Shown: positions 8,023 to 16,434, counted from the first letter of the stretch. The stretch is 64,000 nucleotides of DNA from Natrialba aegyptia DSM 13077 (GCF_000337535.1 NZ_AOIP01000053.1:1-64000); one strand, 5' to 3'. Numbers and translations: made by a program. The notes: a model not told the origin generated them from the letters alone.

Positions 8023-8517
8023 TCACGTCGCACAAGTCGGACACGATCGGCCGTGACGGACGTAGATTAGCCCCGCCAGAATCGCGACGGAGAGCAGGCC
8101 GAGGAGGGGCCGTAGCGGATCGAAGTACGTCATGAGTGCGGACGAACCGAACAGTGTGAGCAGGGCGACGTTACAGACCGGACAGCCGACTGCCAGGAAT
8201 CCACCGACGAGACCGCCGAGCATCCAGCGGTCCTCGCCCTTTGCGCCGTCTGTACCGCTTCCCTCGGCGTCTCCGATGGCGGGATCGACCACCTCGGTCG
8301 CCAGCCGCTGGGCGACGTAGACGCCCGCCAGCAGCGCGGTCAGCGTCAGGAACAGGTAGTCGACGGGCGTCCGCGAGACCATCCGGACGTACAGCGGATT
8401 CGGAATGAGGCCGGTGACGAGTCCGAACAGCAGGAACACGCCTATGCCAACAACTGCCCCGTACGCCATCGCCCGTCGATCGGACAGGATCGGCCGGACG
8501 AATTCGTTCCCCTTCAT
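8023..8517 (-). CDS. Membrane protein with GCPVCN motif, partner of upstream gene
   Basis: A 164-residue membrane protein with about four helices. A CxxC (C112, C115) lies in GFLAVGCPVCNVALLTLFGSS at the start of a helix, and a second CxxC (C159, C162) is at the C-terminus (RSCPTCAT). The start overlaps the stop of the upstream gene (ATGA), so the two are an operon and probably a complex. The arrangement suggests transfer of a metal ion or thiol electrons through the membrane, loosely like mercury/copper uptake proteins or DsbB-type proteins; I do not recognise a named family. The real start at 8517 is given by this overlap. Confidence 0.75.
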   Translation of the reverse strand: MKGNEFVRPILSDRRAMAYGAVVGIGVFLLFGLVTGLIPNPLYVRMVSRTPVDYLFLTLTALLAGVYVAQRLATEVVDPAIGDAEGSGTDGAKGEDRWMLGGLVGGFLAVGCPVCNVALLTLFGSSALMTYFDPLRPLLGLLSVAILAGLIYVRHGRSCPTCAT

Positions 8518-9062
8518 TCCGCGCCCTCCGCTGTAATCGCACACCGTTCGGGATGGCCCGCCCGTCCGAGGAAGAACAGCAACAGCACGAGGCCGCCGAC
8601 GCGAAGCAGCGCGCCGTCGTACGGGAGCGCTGCGAGCCCTCCGGCAAACCCGAGAAAGCCGAGGAGACCGGCGCCACAGCTCGCACACCCCGAGGCGAGG
8701 AGCCCGGGAACGACCCCGGAGAGGTCGGTGAGACTCGAGAGACCGACGATTCGCAGTTGTGCGACGACGTTGACGACCGCGATCCCCGACAGCAGCGCGT
8801 AGAGAACGATGATTCCGAGTCCGGTCCAGCCGTCGGTGCGGTACACCGTCTCAGTGAGCGAAACGACGACGTACTCGAACCAGTGGAGACTGTCGCCAAG
8901 CATCTGGAGCGAGAATCCCGGCATCGTACTCACGATCAGGAGGACGTAGGTGGCGACCGTCACGAGTACCAGTCCGATCGTCCCTCGCCACGTCTCGAAC
9001 GGGTACGAGGCCGCTTCGAAGAGGTTCGTCAGATACCCCTTGAGCGAGTCGCGAGTAAACAT
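8514..9062 (-). CDS. Membrane protein with GCASCG motif
   Basis: A 182-residue protein with about five hydrophobic helices. The CxxC pair C126-AS-C129 lies in VPGLLASGCASCGAGLLGFLGF, within or at the mouth of a helix, the same placement as GCPVCN in the downstream partner. Palindrome copy 3 (9104-9122) lies about 50 nt upstream of its start, just beyond a TATA-like TGATTTGAG, so the pair appears to be in the same regulon as the SCO operon. Candidate roles are thiol-electron or copper transport; no family is assigned. Confidence 0.75.
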   Translation of the reverse strand: MFTRDSLKGYLTNLFEAASYPFETWRGTIGLVLVTVATYVLLIVSTMPGFSLQMLGDSLHWFEYVVVSLTETVYRTDGWTGLGIIVLYALLSGIAVVNVVAQLRIVGLSSLTDLSGVVPGLLASGCASCGAGLLGFLGFAGGLAALPYDGALLRVGGLVLLLFFLGRAGHPERCAITAEGAE

Positions 9063-9103
9063 TCAGTCGAACCAACGCGGGGCCGACTCAAATCACCGGC
9101 TCC

Positions 9104-9122
9104 GATTTGCTGACTCAGCAAA
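9104..9122. promoter_or_regulatory. Palindromic operator-like site 3
   Basis: GATTTGCTG and CAGCAAA half-sites around the trinucleotide ACT. It lies 42-60 nt upstream of the minus-strand start at 9062; no gene starts on the plus strand nearby, so the target is the membrane-protein pair. Confidence 0.65.
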
Positions 9123-9282
9123 ACGGGATTGGCGTATCCACGCAATAATGGCGAGGACAACACGGTCACTTCCAGCCGATGGTATCCGGACGTGACGCGG
9201 ACGACAGTCAGTCTCGACGGCGACTAGACGCTGATCCGTAGCCATCGCGGATGGGCGAACACGAATACCGTCTCGAGCCGAG

Positions 9283-10011
9283 TCATCGCGTCTCAGCGCC
9301 CGATTCCGACGCTCCGTTTGCGTCCGAGCACCACGGTCGATCACGGAGTTCATCGATGGATGCCACTCGGTACGTCGGCTCGTACCCTCGAGCGTCGGAC
9401 CCGGCCGAAATCCAGACAGAATCGAGGCCGGCAGCGGATGCGCCGGCGATATCCGTCTCTAGCGAATCGCCGACGTGTAGCGCCGTCGCCGGAGTCGAGT
9501 CGAGCGCCCGTACCACACGAATAAACGGTTCCGAGTCCGGTTTTGGCGGTGTGTCGTGACCGGCGACGAGCATCGTTTCGATCCATCGCTCGAGGCCAAC
9601 GGCAGCGGCCTTCGCCCGCTGTGCATCCCGCGCACCATTGGTGACGACTCCTAGCCGGTACTCGCAGCTGAGTTCGTCGAGAACGCGAGCGGCCCCCGGT
9701 AGTAGTTCGACGTTCGACTGGTCCCGCTCGTCGCTGAACGCTGCCGCAACGTCTCGACCGAGTAGTCGCGCATATCCATTCTCCGCGGCGAGTGCTGCGA
9801 AACAGTCTGCGCGGAGTTCGTCCATCGAATCACATCGCTCGGCGAACTCGTCGTACCGGGCATAGTACTCGTCGACGGAAAAGAGCGGATCGACACCCAT
9901 GCGCTCGAAGGCTGCCTCGAGAACCGTTCCGGGGGATCGTTCGTATTGGAGAAGCGTTCCGTCGAGATCGAAGGTCACCGTCTCGATCGCACTCAGCGGA
10001 TCGGTACTCAT
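9283..10011 (-). CDS. HAD-superfamily hydrolase
   Basis: A 242-residue cytosolic phosphatase of the haloacid dehalogenase superfamily. Motif I is FDLDGTLL (residues 14-21; nucleophile Asp and acid/base Asp), motif II is the T in VVTNGARD, motif III is the Lys in PPKPDSEPF and motif IV is HVGDSLETDIAGA. A helical cap of about 90 residues lies between motifs I and II, which places it with subfamily I phosphatases acting on small phosphorylated metabolites. It stands alone, with a 540-nt gene-free stretch upstream. Substrate is unknown. Confidence 0.88.
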   Translation of the reverse strand: MSTDPLSAIETVTFDLDGTLLQYERSPGTVLEAAFERMGVDPLFSVDEYYARYDEFAERCDSMDELRADCFAALAAENGYARLLGRDVAAAFSDERDQSNVELLPGAARVLDELSCEYRLGVVTNGARDAQRAKAAAVGLERWIETMLVAGHDTPPKPDSEPFIRVVRALDSTPATALHVGDSLETDIAGASAAGLDSVWISAGSDARGYEPTYRVASIDELRDRPWCSDANGASESGAETR

Positions 10012-10549
10012 CTCGATTCGTCTATTTTATCCGTCATGTGGCAGCGATAAAACCGTTTCTGAACAGGTCTCTGCTCTATCGTTCGATGCGGTTAGTATTG
10101 TACTATCTTGAATAGAATGAGAAAGGCCCATATGTGTCGGCTCAGATTGCTAATCCGAGTGCGGAGTATATAGAAGCGTAACACACCGCACTCTGTCAGA
10201 GGCATATCACCCACCGTTCCGTCCGTAGACGAAGATCGAATGCTCGGACAGCGCACAAATCGACGGCGGCCGATTGGTCGATCGCTACCGGCCGACTGCG
10301 CATCTCTTTGACACCCGGGTTCCGGCAGTTCGCGTGCATTATACGATCGGCTGTGATTATTGTTCGATTCCACACGGACTGTTTTCCGTCCGATCCGTGT
10401 CTCGTTCGGTGACCCAATGACGCGAATCGCCACAGTCGCCGACACGTACCGACTCGAAAATCAGACCCGAGAGCGATGATCGACGGCGGGGTGAGTAATG
10501 CAGGGAAACGACTTGAGCGCCGGCTCGCGTACGACCCGGTAGAATCAGC
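10012..10549. other. Gene-free stretch upstream of SoxB-like gene 1
   Basis: No supported coding sequence in about 540 nt; overlapping short frames have no family resemblance. The last 55 nt (from about 10497) resemble the DNA in front of the second SoxB-like gene (both contain AATGCAGGG, one base, then AACGACTTGAG), where this sequence spans the end of the aminotransferase gene. This suggests that the duplication included upstream DNA and that the neighbouring aminotransferase was lost here. Confidence 0.5.
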
Positions 10550-12334
10550 ATGGACCTCGATCCGGAGTACATCGGTGCATGGAAGCGACTCGACGGATCG
10601 GACGGTGCCGGTCCGGACGGAGGGACCGACCTCGTCTGTCTCCACGTCAGCGACTTGCACGGCCAGCTCGTCCCCGAACACCACGTCTACTACGACAATC
10701 CCGAATCGCGTCCCGACTTCGACTTCGGTGACGACGACCGAATCCTCCGACGCGGCGGCGGAATCGCCCTGCTGGCGGCGAAACTCGAGGAGATTCGCTC
10801 GGCCGCCGACGAGACGCTCACGCTGATGAGCGGCGACACGTTCCACGGGAGCGCCGAGACGACGTACACGGAGGGCAGCGCCATGCTCGATCCGGTGAAC
10901 GCATACGTCGAGCCCGACGTGTACGTCCCCGGAAACTGGGACTTCGGAAACGAGGGCGCCGAGGACGGCAGCTTCCGGGAGCTGATGGACGAACTCGAGG
11001 CGCGGGTACTGGCGAACAACCTCTACGAATCGGACGCCGACGAGTTGCTATTCGATCCCTACACGATCGAGCGCGCAGGAGACCTCGATATCGGCATCGT
11101 CGGGATGACGAACGTCTACGTCGATCGGATGGCACCGGCGTTCCACGAGGGGAAGTACCGATTCGGAAAGCATCCCACGCTGCTCGAGGAGGCCGCTCGA
11201 AACGCACGCGACGACGGCGCCGACGTCGTCCTCGCGATCACCGAAATCGGACTCCAGTGGGCAGTGCAGGCGGCGAAAGACCTCGAGGGTATCGACGTCC
11301 TGTTCAGCGCACACACGCACGAGTACACCCACGATCCGATCCTGATCGACGAGACGGAGACGCTCGTCGTCGAGTCGGGGACCGGCGACGGACTCGGACG
11401 GGTGGACCTCCGCGTCGACGACGACGGCGTCGCGTTTCGCCATGTCCTCTACTGTCTCGCCGAGGACCACGAGTATACGCCCGCCCCCGATCCGGCGGCC
11501 GAACGAACGGTCGAGCGCGTTCGGTCACCGTTCTTCGGCGACGTACACTTCGAGCGAGGGGACGGCACCCTCGAGCGGTCGCTGGATACGGTCGTCGGTC
11601 GAACGGAGACGTCGCTCGACCGCCAGTCGTTCCTCGAGAGCGGGTGGAACGTCCTGTTCGCCGACGCGCTGCGAGCGTACTTCGGGACCGAACTGGCCGT
11701 CACCCACGGCTTCCGCTACGGACCGGCGATTCCCGCGGGCGAAATCACGCTCGAGCACCTGTACCGAGCGTTCCCGATGACCGCACCGGTGGCCCGCGGC
11801 GAAGCGTACGGGCAGCAACTGCTGAATCACATGGAGACCTTCCTCGAGGACAACTTCACGCCGTACGTCTACGAGCAGGAGGACGGCCGCGTCCGGAACT
11901 ACTCGTCGAACGTTGAGGCGGTCGTCGATCCAACCGCGAAACGCGAGCGCCGGCTCGTCGATATCGTCGTCGATGGAGAGTCAGTCGATCCCGAAGCGCG
12001 CTACTCGGTCGCGACGTTCACCCGTCCCGGCGATCCCGAACGGGATCTCGGGAACTGCGGCTTCCCCTTCCGGAACGTCCGCGTCGAGCACGGTGTCGTT
12101 CCGGTCGACGTCGTCGTCGACTACCTCAAGGATCACTCGCCGATCGAGTACAGGGAGACGGAACGCATTCGGACGCCTGACGACGGCGGAGACGTTCAGA
12201 ACACGCCCGCCGATGGACCGTATCCGTTCGTCCAGCCCGGCGTCGATTACGCCGGTGGCGAGGAGTACTGCGAAACGCGATCGATTCCGATCGGGATTCG
12301 CTTTCCCGAGGCCGGTCGGAATCGGTTCCGATAG
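10550..12334 (+). CDS. SoxB/5'-nucleotidase-like metallophosphoesterase, copy 1
   Basis: A 594-residue two-domain protein. The N-terminal metallophosphoesterase domain has SDLHGQL (D35, H37), SGDTFHG (D96), GNWDFGNE (129-131 region) and SAHTHEYTH (H255, H257). GNWDF in place of the usual GNHE(F/D) is closer to SoxB thiosulfohydrolase than to UshA nucleotidase. The C-terminal 5'-nucleotidase domain contains HGFRYGPAIPAG, FPMTAPVARGEAYGQQL and NYSSNVEAVVDP. No signal peptide is seen, so it should be cytosolic, unlike bacterial SoxB. Probable role is hydrolysis of a sulfo- or phospho-ester in sulfur oxidation. It is about 85% identical by eye to the product of 22916-24709. Confidence 0.8.
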   Translation: MDLDPEYIGAWKRLDGSDGAGPDGGTDLVCLHVSDLHGQLVPEHHVYYDNPESRPDFDFGDDDRILRRGGGIALLAAKLEEIRSAADETLTLMSGDTFHGSAETTYTEGSAMLDPVNAYVEPDVYVPGNWDFGNEGAEDGSFRELMDELEARVLANNLYESDADELLFDPYTIERAGDLDIGIVGMTNVYVDRMAPAFHEGKYRFGKHPTLLEEAARNARDDGADVVLAITEIGLQWAVQAAKDLEGIDVLFSAHTHEYTHDPILIDETETLVVESGTGDGLGRVDLRVDDDGVAFRHVLYCLAEDHEYTPAPDPAAERTVERVRSPFFGDVHFERGDGTLERSLDTVVGRTETSLDRQSFLESGWNVLFADALRAYFGTELAVTHGFRYGPAIPAGEITLEHLYRAFPMTAPVARGEAYGQQLLNHMETFLEDNFTPYVYEQEDGRVRNYSSNVEAVVDPTAKRERRLVDIVVDGESVDPEARYSVATFTRPGDPERDLGNCGFPFRNVRVEHGVVPVDVVVDYLKDHSPIEYRETERIRTPDDGGDVQNTPADGPYPFVQPGVDYAGGEEYCETRSIPIGIRFPEAGRNRFR

Positions 12335-12473
12335 CAGTAGTTGACGACATCGTTTGGTACTCCAAATTTCGGGATGAAACTCGTGATCAGTACAGGTGAA
12401 CGAGTGACCGGCGCAGAGAACTTCACCCAGATGATCACACAACATTATGCTGAGTGAAGGTGAAGCAATCCCT

Positions 12474-12662
12474 ATGCCTAATGGGGAGCGTAAAAGAGCA
12501 ATCGCCGTGTGTCGCTCTTGCAATTCTGCTTATGCTGTTGACGTATGGGCTGACGGGACGATTCGACCCATTGGAAGAAGAAGCTGTGATTGTGGCTCAA
12601 ACGAGTTTCAAATTATAGGGAGGTCTTCTGATACCATGATTCAAGACGATAAAATCGACTAA
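12474..12662 (+). CDS. Small zinc-ribbon-like protein
   Basis: A 62-residue protein with two Cys pairs, CRSC and CDC (AVCRSCNSAYAVDVW ... RRSCDCGSNEF), the layout of a single zinc ribbon. The start at 12474 is supported by a TATA-like CATTATG about 30 nt upstream. Base composition is lower in GC than the neighbouring SoxB-like gene, and this gene begins a lower-GC stretch that extends to about 14.9 kb. Function is unknown; small ribbon proteins in haloarchaea are often nucleic-acid or protein-binding. Confidence 0.6.
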   Translation: MPNGERKRAIAVCRSCNSAYAVDVWADGTIRPIGRRSCDCGSNEFQIIGRSSDTMIQDDKID

Positions 12663-12709
12663 CCGGATTGCTCAATGAACGCCTGTGAGTACTGGTTCAC
12701 TCAAGTGGA

Positions 12710-13078
12710 TCAATCATCCGTAAGCTCTTCGACCTTCTCGTATGCTTCTTCGAGTCGTTCGTTTTCGTGATATCGAGTTCTCTGACTGCGAACATCGTAA
12801 TCAACGACACCAGCATCCGCCATCTTTGGAAGTTGATGGTGCTGAAGGTCAACCTGAATATCATCATGATTCGGCTGTACCCCCCGTTTTTCCCCAATTT
12901 TCGCTATAGTATATTTGGTAGCTTCTTCGAATGATCCGCTGTTGTCCGGTCTGTTCCACAAATATTCTAGCAGAGCGCGTCGGCGTTCACTTGCCAGAAT
13001 ATCGAGGATAGCATCAAGAGATAATGGAATGTCGCCGAGCGGCTGATTATCGAACGAATTGCCCTCATTGGGTGCCAT
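12710..13078 (-). CDS. DUF7344-type winged-helix protein
   Basis: A 122-residue protein. The pattern LSLDAILDILASERRRALLEYL followed by a helix-turn-helix and VQVDLQHHQLPKMADAGVVDYD-like segment (here IQVDLQHHQLPKM, DAGVVDYDVRSQRTRY) is typical of the haloarchaeal DUF7344 family, predicted DNA-binding regulators. The C-terminus is strongly acidic. It is monocistronic within the lower-GC stretch and no target is evident. An AT-rich 200-nt intergenic region precedes it. Confidence 0.8.
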   Translation of the reverse strand: MAPNEGNSFDNQPLGDIPLSLDAILDILASERRRALLEYLWNRPDNSGSFEEATKYTIAKIGEKRGVQPNHDDIQVDLQHHQLPKMADAGVVDYDVRSQRTRYHENERLEEAYEKVEELTDD

Positions 13079-13284
13079 TCACACTCACATCAATATAGTA
13101 ATACTCCTTACCAAATAGTTGTAGGGGTGGCAGTTTTGAAGCGTGCAGTTTGCATATGTAGCTGCTGCTCAGTACAGGGTGGGACCGTAACGATAGCATC
13201 TACTAGATTCAACCAAAGAGTTTGCCAGTGCGGTTAGTCGATAACAGAAAGCATAGTCCAACAGACTGAGTAGAGACCAATGAA

Positions 13285-13608
13285 ATGTCGTGGTACGTCC
13301 TACTACTCGCCGGTCTGTTCGAAATCGGGTGGGCAATCGGTCTCGAATACTCTGACGGACTCACAAAGCCAGTACCCACGGTCGCCACCGCTGTTTCACT
13401 TATTATCAGCATGATCCTGTTGGCACAGGCAGTCAAAGACCTCCCTGTGGGGACAGCGTACGCAGTCTGGACTGGGATCGGGGCTGTTGGGACTGCCTCC
13501 CTTGGTATTTTCCTGTTCGACGAACCAGCGACTCTCGTTCGAATCGCATGCATCGGCGTGATTGTCGTCGGTATCGTTGGGCTCCACCTCGCATCTGGTG
13601 GGCACTGA
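13285..13608 (+). CDS. SMR-family (SugE/EmrE-like) efflux protein, copy 1
   Basis: A 107-residue membrane protein with four helices. The membrane-embedded Glu of the small multidrug resistance family is in AGLFEIGWAIGLEYSDG; the second signature is TAYAVWTGIGAVGTASLGI. The sequence is of the SugE/Gdx type, which exports guanidinium and small quaternary ammonium compounds as a dimer. A close paralogue lies at 44160-44483. It stands alone and is convergent with the MBL hydrolase gene, whose stop is adjacent. Transfer as a mobile single gene is possible given the lower GC of its surroundings. Confidence 0.9.
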   Translation: MSWYVLLLAGLFEIGWAIGLEYSDGLTKPVPTVATAVSLIISMILLAQAVKDLPVGTAYAVWTGIGAVGTASLGIFLFDEPATLVRIACIGVIVVGIVGLHLASGGH

Positions 13609-14466
13609 CTACCTACTGTCAGGTACTTCGAACCGATAGGTATCGCCGTGTTCGACGTACGCAACGCGGTCTTCGAGACCTGCCTCCTCGACCGCCTCCT
13701 TGAAGTCCGACAGCGGCGACTGAAACACTTCGTAATCGTTGTAATGAATCGGAATATTCGTGTCCGCGTCGAACAGTTCGACGGCTTCGACGCCCTGTTC
13801 CGCGTCCATCGTCAAGAGGACGCCGAGTATTTTCGTTCCACCGAGGTGTAAGAGTGCGAGGTCGATCTGGGGGTAGCGTTCGGGAATCTCTTCGAGGTCA
13901 TCGTACATGACCGTATCACCTGTGATAAACAACTGGATGAGTATCTCTCCCTCCGCTGATTGAAATTCGAGCATACTTCCCATGACGGGTGGGAGTGCCT
14001 TTTCAACGACAGGTGGGCCATGTCTGCCGGGCGTCGACGTGATGGTGAGTTCCACGTCTCCTTTGCGGACAGTTATCTCCTCCCACGTATCCAGTGGATA
14101 CGTTTCGTGGAACCCTTTCTCTGCGAGTTCGTCAGCTGCATGTTGAGTTGTTATAATGGGCAGGCTTTGATCGAGTTTCTCTTCGACGATGTGATCGAAG
14201 TGATCGCCGTGATAGTGTGAAAGCAGAACGAAGTCGATATCCGGGGGTAATTCTTCGATCTCGATGGCAGGGTCAGTTTTTCGCTCTGACGTAATACCAT
14301 ACCCGAGGTGTACGTGGTCGCCGCTGTGCAGGAAGTTCGGGTCGGTCAGGATTTTGAACCCGGCGTAGCGAATAATTACAGTCGCCGTCCCGACGAAGAA
14401 GATCGAACCACTCTCATGGTCAATGTCGTCGGACTCTGGAGCGGGAAGTTCAAGCATCTGACTCAT
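13609..14466 (-). CDS. MBL-fold metallohydrolase (UlaG-like)
   Basis: A 285-residue metallo-beta-lactamase fold protein. The metal motif is S-H84-Y-H86-G-D88-H89-F in LLSHYHGDHFDH, with further ligands in TPGRHGPP and ITGDTVMYDD. The N-terminal VGTATVIIRYAGFKILTDPNF is typical of the UlaG/YtnP-like subgroup that hydrolyses lactones or related small esters. Substrate unknown. The gene starts 7 nt after the end of a small membrane-protein gene and is probably its downstream partner. Codon use is less GC-rich than in flanking genes. Confidence 0.85.
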   Translation of the reverse strand: MSQMLELPAPESDDIDHESGSIFFVGTATVIIRYAGFKILTDPNFLHSGDHVHLGYGITSERKTDPAIEIEELPPDIDFVLLSHYHGDHFDHIVEEKLDQSLPIITTQHAADELAEKGFHETYPLDTWEEITVRKGDVELTITSTPGRHGPPVVEKALPPVMGSMLEFQSAEGEILIQLFITGDTVMYDDLEEIPERYPQIDLALLHLGGTKILGVLLTMDAEQGVEAVELFDADTNIPIHYNDYEVFQSPLSDFKEAVEEAGLEDRVAYVEHGDTYRFEVPDSR

Positions 14467-14472
14467 TGTCTG

Positions 14473-14631
14473 TTAGTTGGTCGTCTCTGCGTTCTGTGGA
14501 CGGAGCCATTTCTGGAGACGGTCAGAACGAACACCGAATCCGAGTCCTGTAAGGAACGACAGGATACTCGGGATGAATATCCATAATAGGTTTGGATGCT
14601 CTGTACCGGTGTGAAGGACGATTTCCAGCAT
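14473..14631 (-). CDS. Possible small single-span membrane protein
   Basis: A 52-residue frame beginning MLEIVLHTG with one hydrophobic helix (LLWIFIPSILSFLTGLGFGV) and a basic/polar tail. It lies 6 nt upstream of the MBL hydrolase start in the same direction, which favours a real gene. The frame also reads ten residues further upstream to 14661. No family is recognised, and it may be only part of the leader of the hydrolase transcript. Confidence 0.45.
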   Translation of the reverse strand: MLEIVLHTGTEHPNLLWIFIPSILSFLTGLGFGVRSDRLQKWLRPQNAETTN

Positions 14632-14971
14632 ACACGTTCTCTGTGCAGGTTGTATGAACACAAAGTTTTTTTACGATAGGGAAGAAATACCATATTTGTC
14701 TACCGAAGAATATAATTTAGACCCTATTTAGATTAATGATATAGGAAGATTAGCACTGAAGTCGCACAACGAAAATTGATAAATAAGTATACGTAGTTAT
14801 CGAACCATATAATTCCAGAATTATTCGGAAGTAAACAAATCCCCATCACCTACTGATAAGTAAATCGTATTTGACGATCGCGTAGTGCAGTCGTCGAGGC
14901 CCGATTTGTTGGTCCAGCAAATCACCGATTCCATTTCAGACGCGGACCGGAAACGTTCGCGGCAACAGCCA
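14632..14971. other. AT-rich intergenic region with operator-like site 4
   Basis: About 340 nt of low-GC DNA between divergent genes. No coding frame is supported. It contains putative promoters for the minus-strand small protein and for the DsbA-like gene, and palindrome copy 4 at 14903-14923. Confidence 0.5.
14903..14923. promoter_or_regulatory. Palindromic operator-like site 4
   Basis: GATTTGTTG and CAGCAAATC around GTC, an almost perfect palindrome matching copies 1-3. It lies 49-69 nt upstream of the DsbA-like start at 14972, with a TATA-like CCATTTCAG between the two. Confidence 0.65.
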
Positions 14972-15697
14972 ATGTCGATCGATCAGCCATCCCGTCGCGC
15001 TTTCCTCGCCGGCTCAGTCGTGACGGTCGGCGCCGGCGGCGCGTACGTTCTCACGCGATCCGACGAGACCGCCCACGACGTCTCCCCCTCGTTTCACTCG
15101 AGCGACGAGACGACCGCGTTCGGCGTCGACCTCGCCGGAAAGCCGATCGTGGGCTCACCCGAGGCGCCGCTCGAGATCTACTACTGGACGGACTTCCAGT
15201 GTCCGTTCTGTGAGCGGTTCGAGCGGGAGACGTTCCCCGAGCTGGTCCGGAACTACGTCGAACCGGGCGACGTTCGCGTCGTGTTGATCGCGCTCCCGTA
15301 CTTCGGCGCGGACTCGATGACCGCCGCGGTGGCGAGCAAGTGCGTCTGGGAGCAGGTCCGCGACGACGACCCGTTCGCCTACTGGGACTGGCACGCCGCT
15401 GTGTTCGACGAACAGGGCGAGAAGAATTCGGGCTGGGCGTCGACCGAGAACCTCCTCGAGTACACCCGCTCCGTCGACGCCGTCGACGCGGACGCCCTCG
15501 AGTTGTGTCTCGAGGACCGACGGCCGGAACTCGAGGACGCGGTCGAGACCGACGCGGATCGAGCGCGCTCGATCGGCGTGACGGGGACGCCGACGTTCGT
15601 CGTCTTCGATCCGGACTCCGAGGCCGCCGGATCGCTCGTCGGCGCACAGCCACTGGAACGGTTCGACAAGGCGATCGATCGGATCAAGAACGCGTAA
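14972..15697 (+). CDS. DsbA-family thiol oxidoreductase, exported
   Basis: A 241-residue protein. Residues 1-30 are a Tat leader (PSRRAFLAGSVVTVGAGGAYVL). The catalytic pair is C77-PF-C80 in TDFQCPFC, and the cis-Pro motif is VTGTPTFVVF, as in DsbA/DsbG or thioredoxin-4 type proteins. It should form or isomerise disulfides on extracytoplasmic proteins. The start at 14972 is chosen for the leader; the frame is open to 14885 but those codons cover the operator-like palindrome. Shared operator with the SCO/TlpA/CcdA operon suggests joint control of oxidising and reducing arms outside the membrane. Confidence 0.88.
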   Translation: MSIDQPSRRAFLAGSVVTVGAGGAYVLTRSDETAHDVSPSFHSSDETTAFGVDLAGKPIVGSPEAPLEIYYWTDFQCPFCERFERETFPELVRNYVEPGDVRVVLIALPYFGADSMTAAVASKCVWEQVRDDDPFAYWDWHAAVFDEQGEKNSGWASTENLLEYTRSVDAVDADALELCLEDRRPELEDAVETDADRARSIGVTGTPTFVVFDPDSEAAGSLVGAQPLERFDKAIDRIKNA

Positions 15698-15854
15698 CTG
15701 CACGAGTGTCTCGAGGCTGCCCGGTACTTCGAATGAGATGGCCTGCCGGACTAACTCGGAGCGGCGACCCCGATCGCCGGCAGCGACGGTTCCGTCGGAT
15801 AGCGCTTGCACCAGACAGCAGTGTTTGCTTTTCTCTCAGCCGCGAAGATCCGGT

Positions 15855-16397
15855 ATGGCCAGCGACGGAGAGACGTGGATCGGGTTACACGAGCGAGTGA
15901 AACCGCTCGTTCGAGCGGGTATCGTCCTCGGAATCGGTCTTGGAGGTTTCTTCGACGGAATCGTGCTCCACCAGCTCCTGCAGTGGCATCACATGCTGTC
16001 GGCCCGGACGGATCCGACGGTCCTTGCAGACCTGCGGCTGAACGTGGTCGCCGACGGCCTCTTCCACGTCGGCACCTACCTCTTCACGATTGCGGGGATC
16101 GTCCTCCTGGTTCGCGCGTGGCGACGGACCGACGTTCCTCCTTCGGGACGAGCGCTCGTCGGGTCGACGATCGTGGGCTGGGGCGTCTTCAATCTCCTCG
16201 AGGGACTCGTGAACCACCACCTTCTCGGGATCCACCACGTCTGGCCGGCGGGGCCGGGGAGCGTCCTCCTCTGGGACGCCGGTTTTCTCCTTTCAGGCGT
16301 GGTCTTCATCGTCGGCGGGTACGCCCTGATCCGGCTCGACGAGCGGGTTGTCTCCGGAACTCGAGGCGAGCCCACCACGGACGACCGCCCCGCGTGA
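15855..16397 (+). CDS. DUF2243 membrane protein
   Basis: A 180-residue protein with about four to five helices, containing the DUF2243 pattern GGFFDGIVLHQLLQWHHM near residue 30 and HVGTYLF, NHHLLGIHHV and WDAGFLLSG. Many His residues lie at membrane boundaries, so metal or heme binding is conceivable, but no activity is established for the family. The ATG at 15855 gives the typical N-terminus. It follows the DsbA-like gene by 157 nt in the same direction. A fragment of a multicopper oxidase lies just downstream on the other strand; these genes often accompany copper enzymes. Confidence 0.85.
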   Translation: MASDGETWIGLHERVKPLVRAGIVLGIGLGGFFDGIVLHQLLQWHHMLSARTDPTVLADLRLNVVADGLFHVGTYLFTIAGIVLLVRAWRRTDVPPSGRALVGSTIVGWGVFNLLEGLVNHHLLGIHHVWPAGPGSVLLWDAGFLLSGVVFIVGGYALIRLDERVVSGTRGEPTTDDRPA

Positions 16398-16434
16398 TCG
16401 GGTAATCGGCTACCGATCGCGCCGACGGTGTCTC

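Noticed and set aside
10196..10846. A 216-codon minus-strand frame before SoxB copy 1
   Set aside because: It overlaps the start of SoxB copy 1 antisense and has no recognisable domain; its similarity to a frame at 22478-23218 only reflects the antisense of the duplicated gene.
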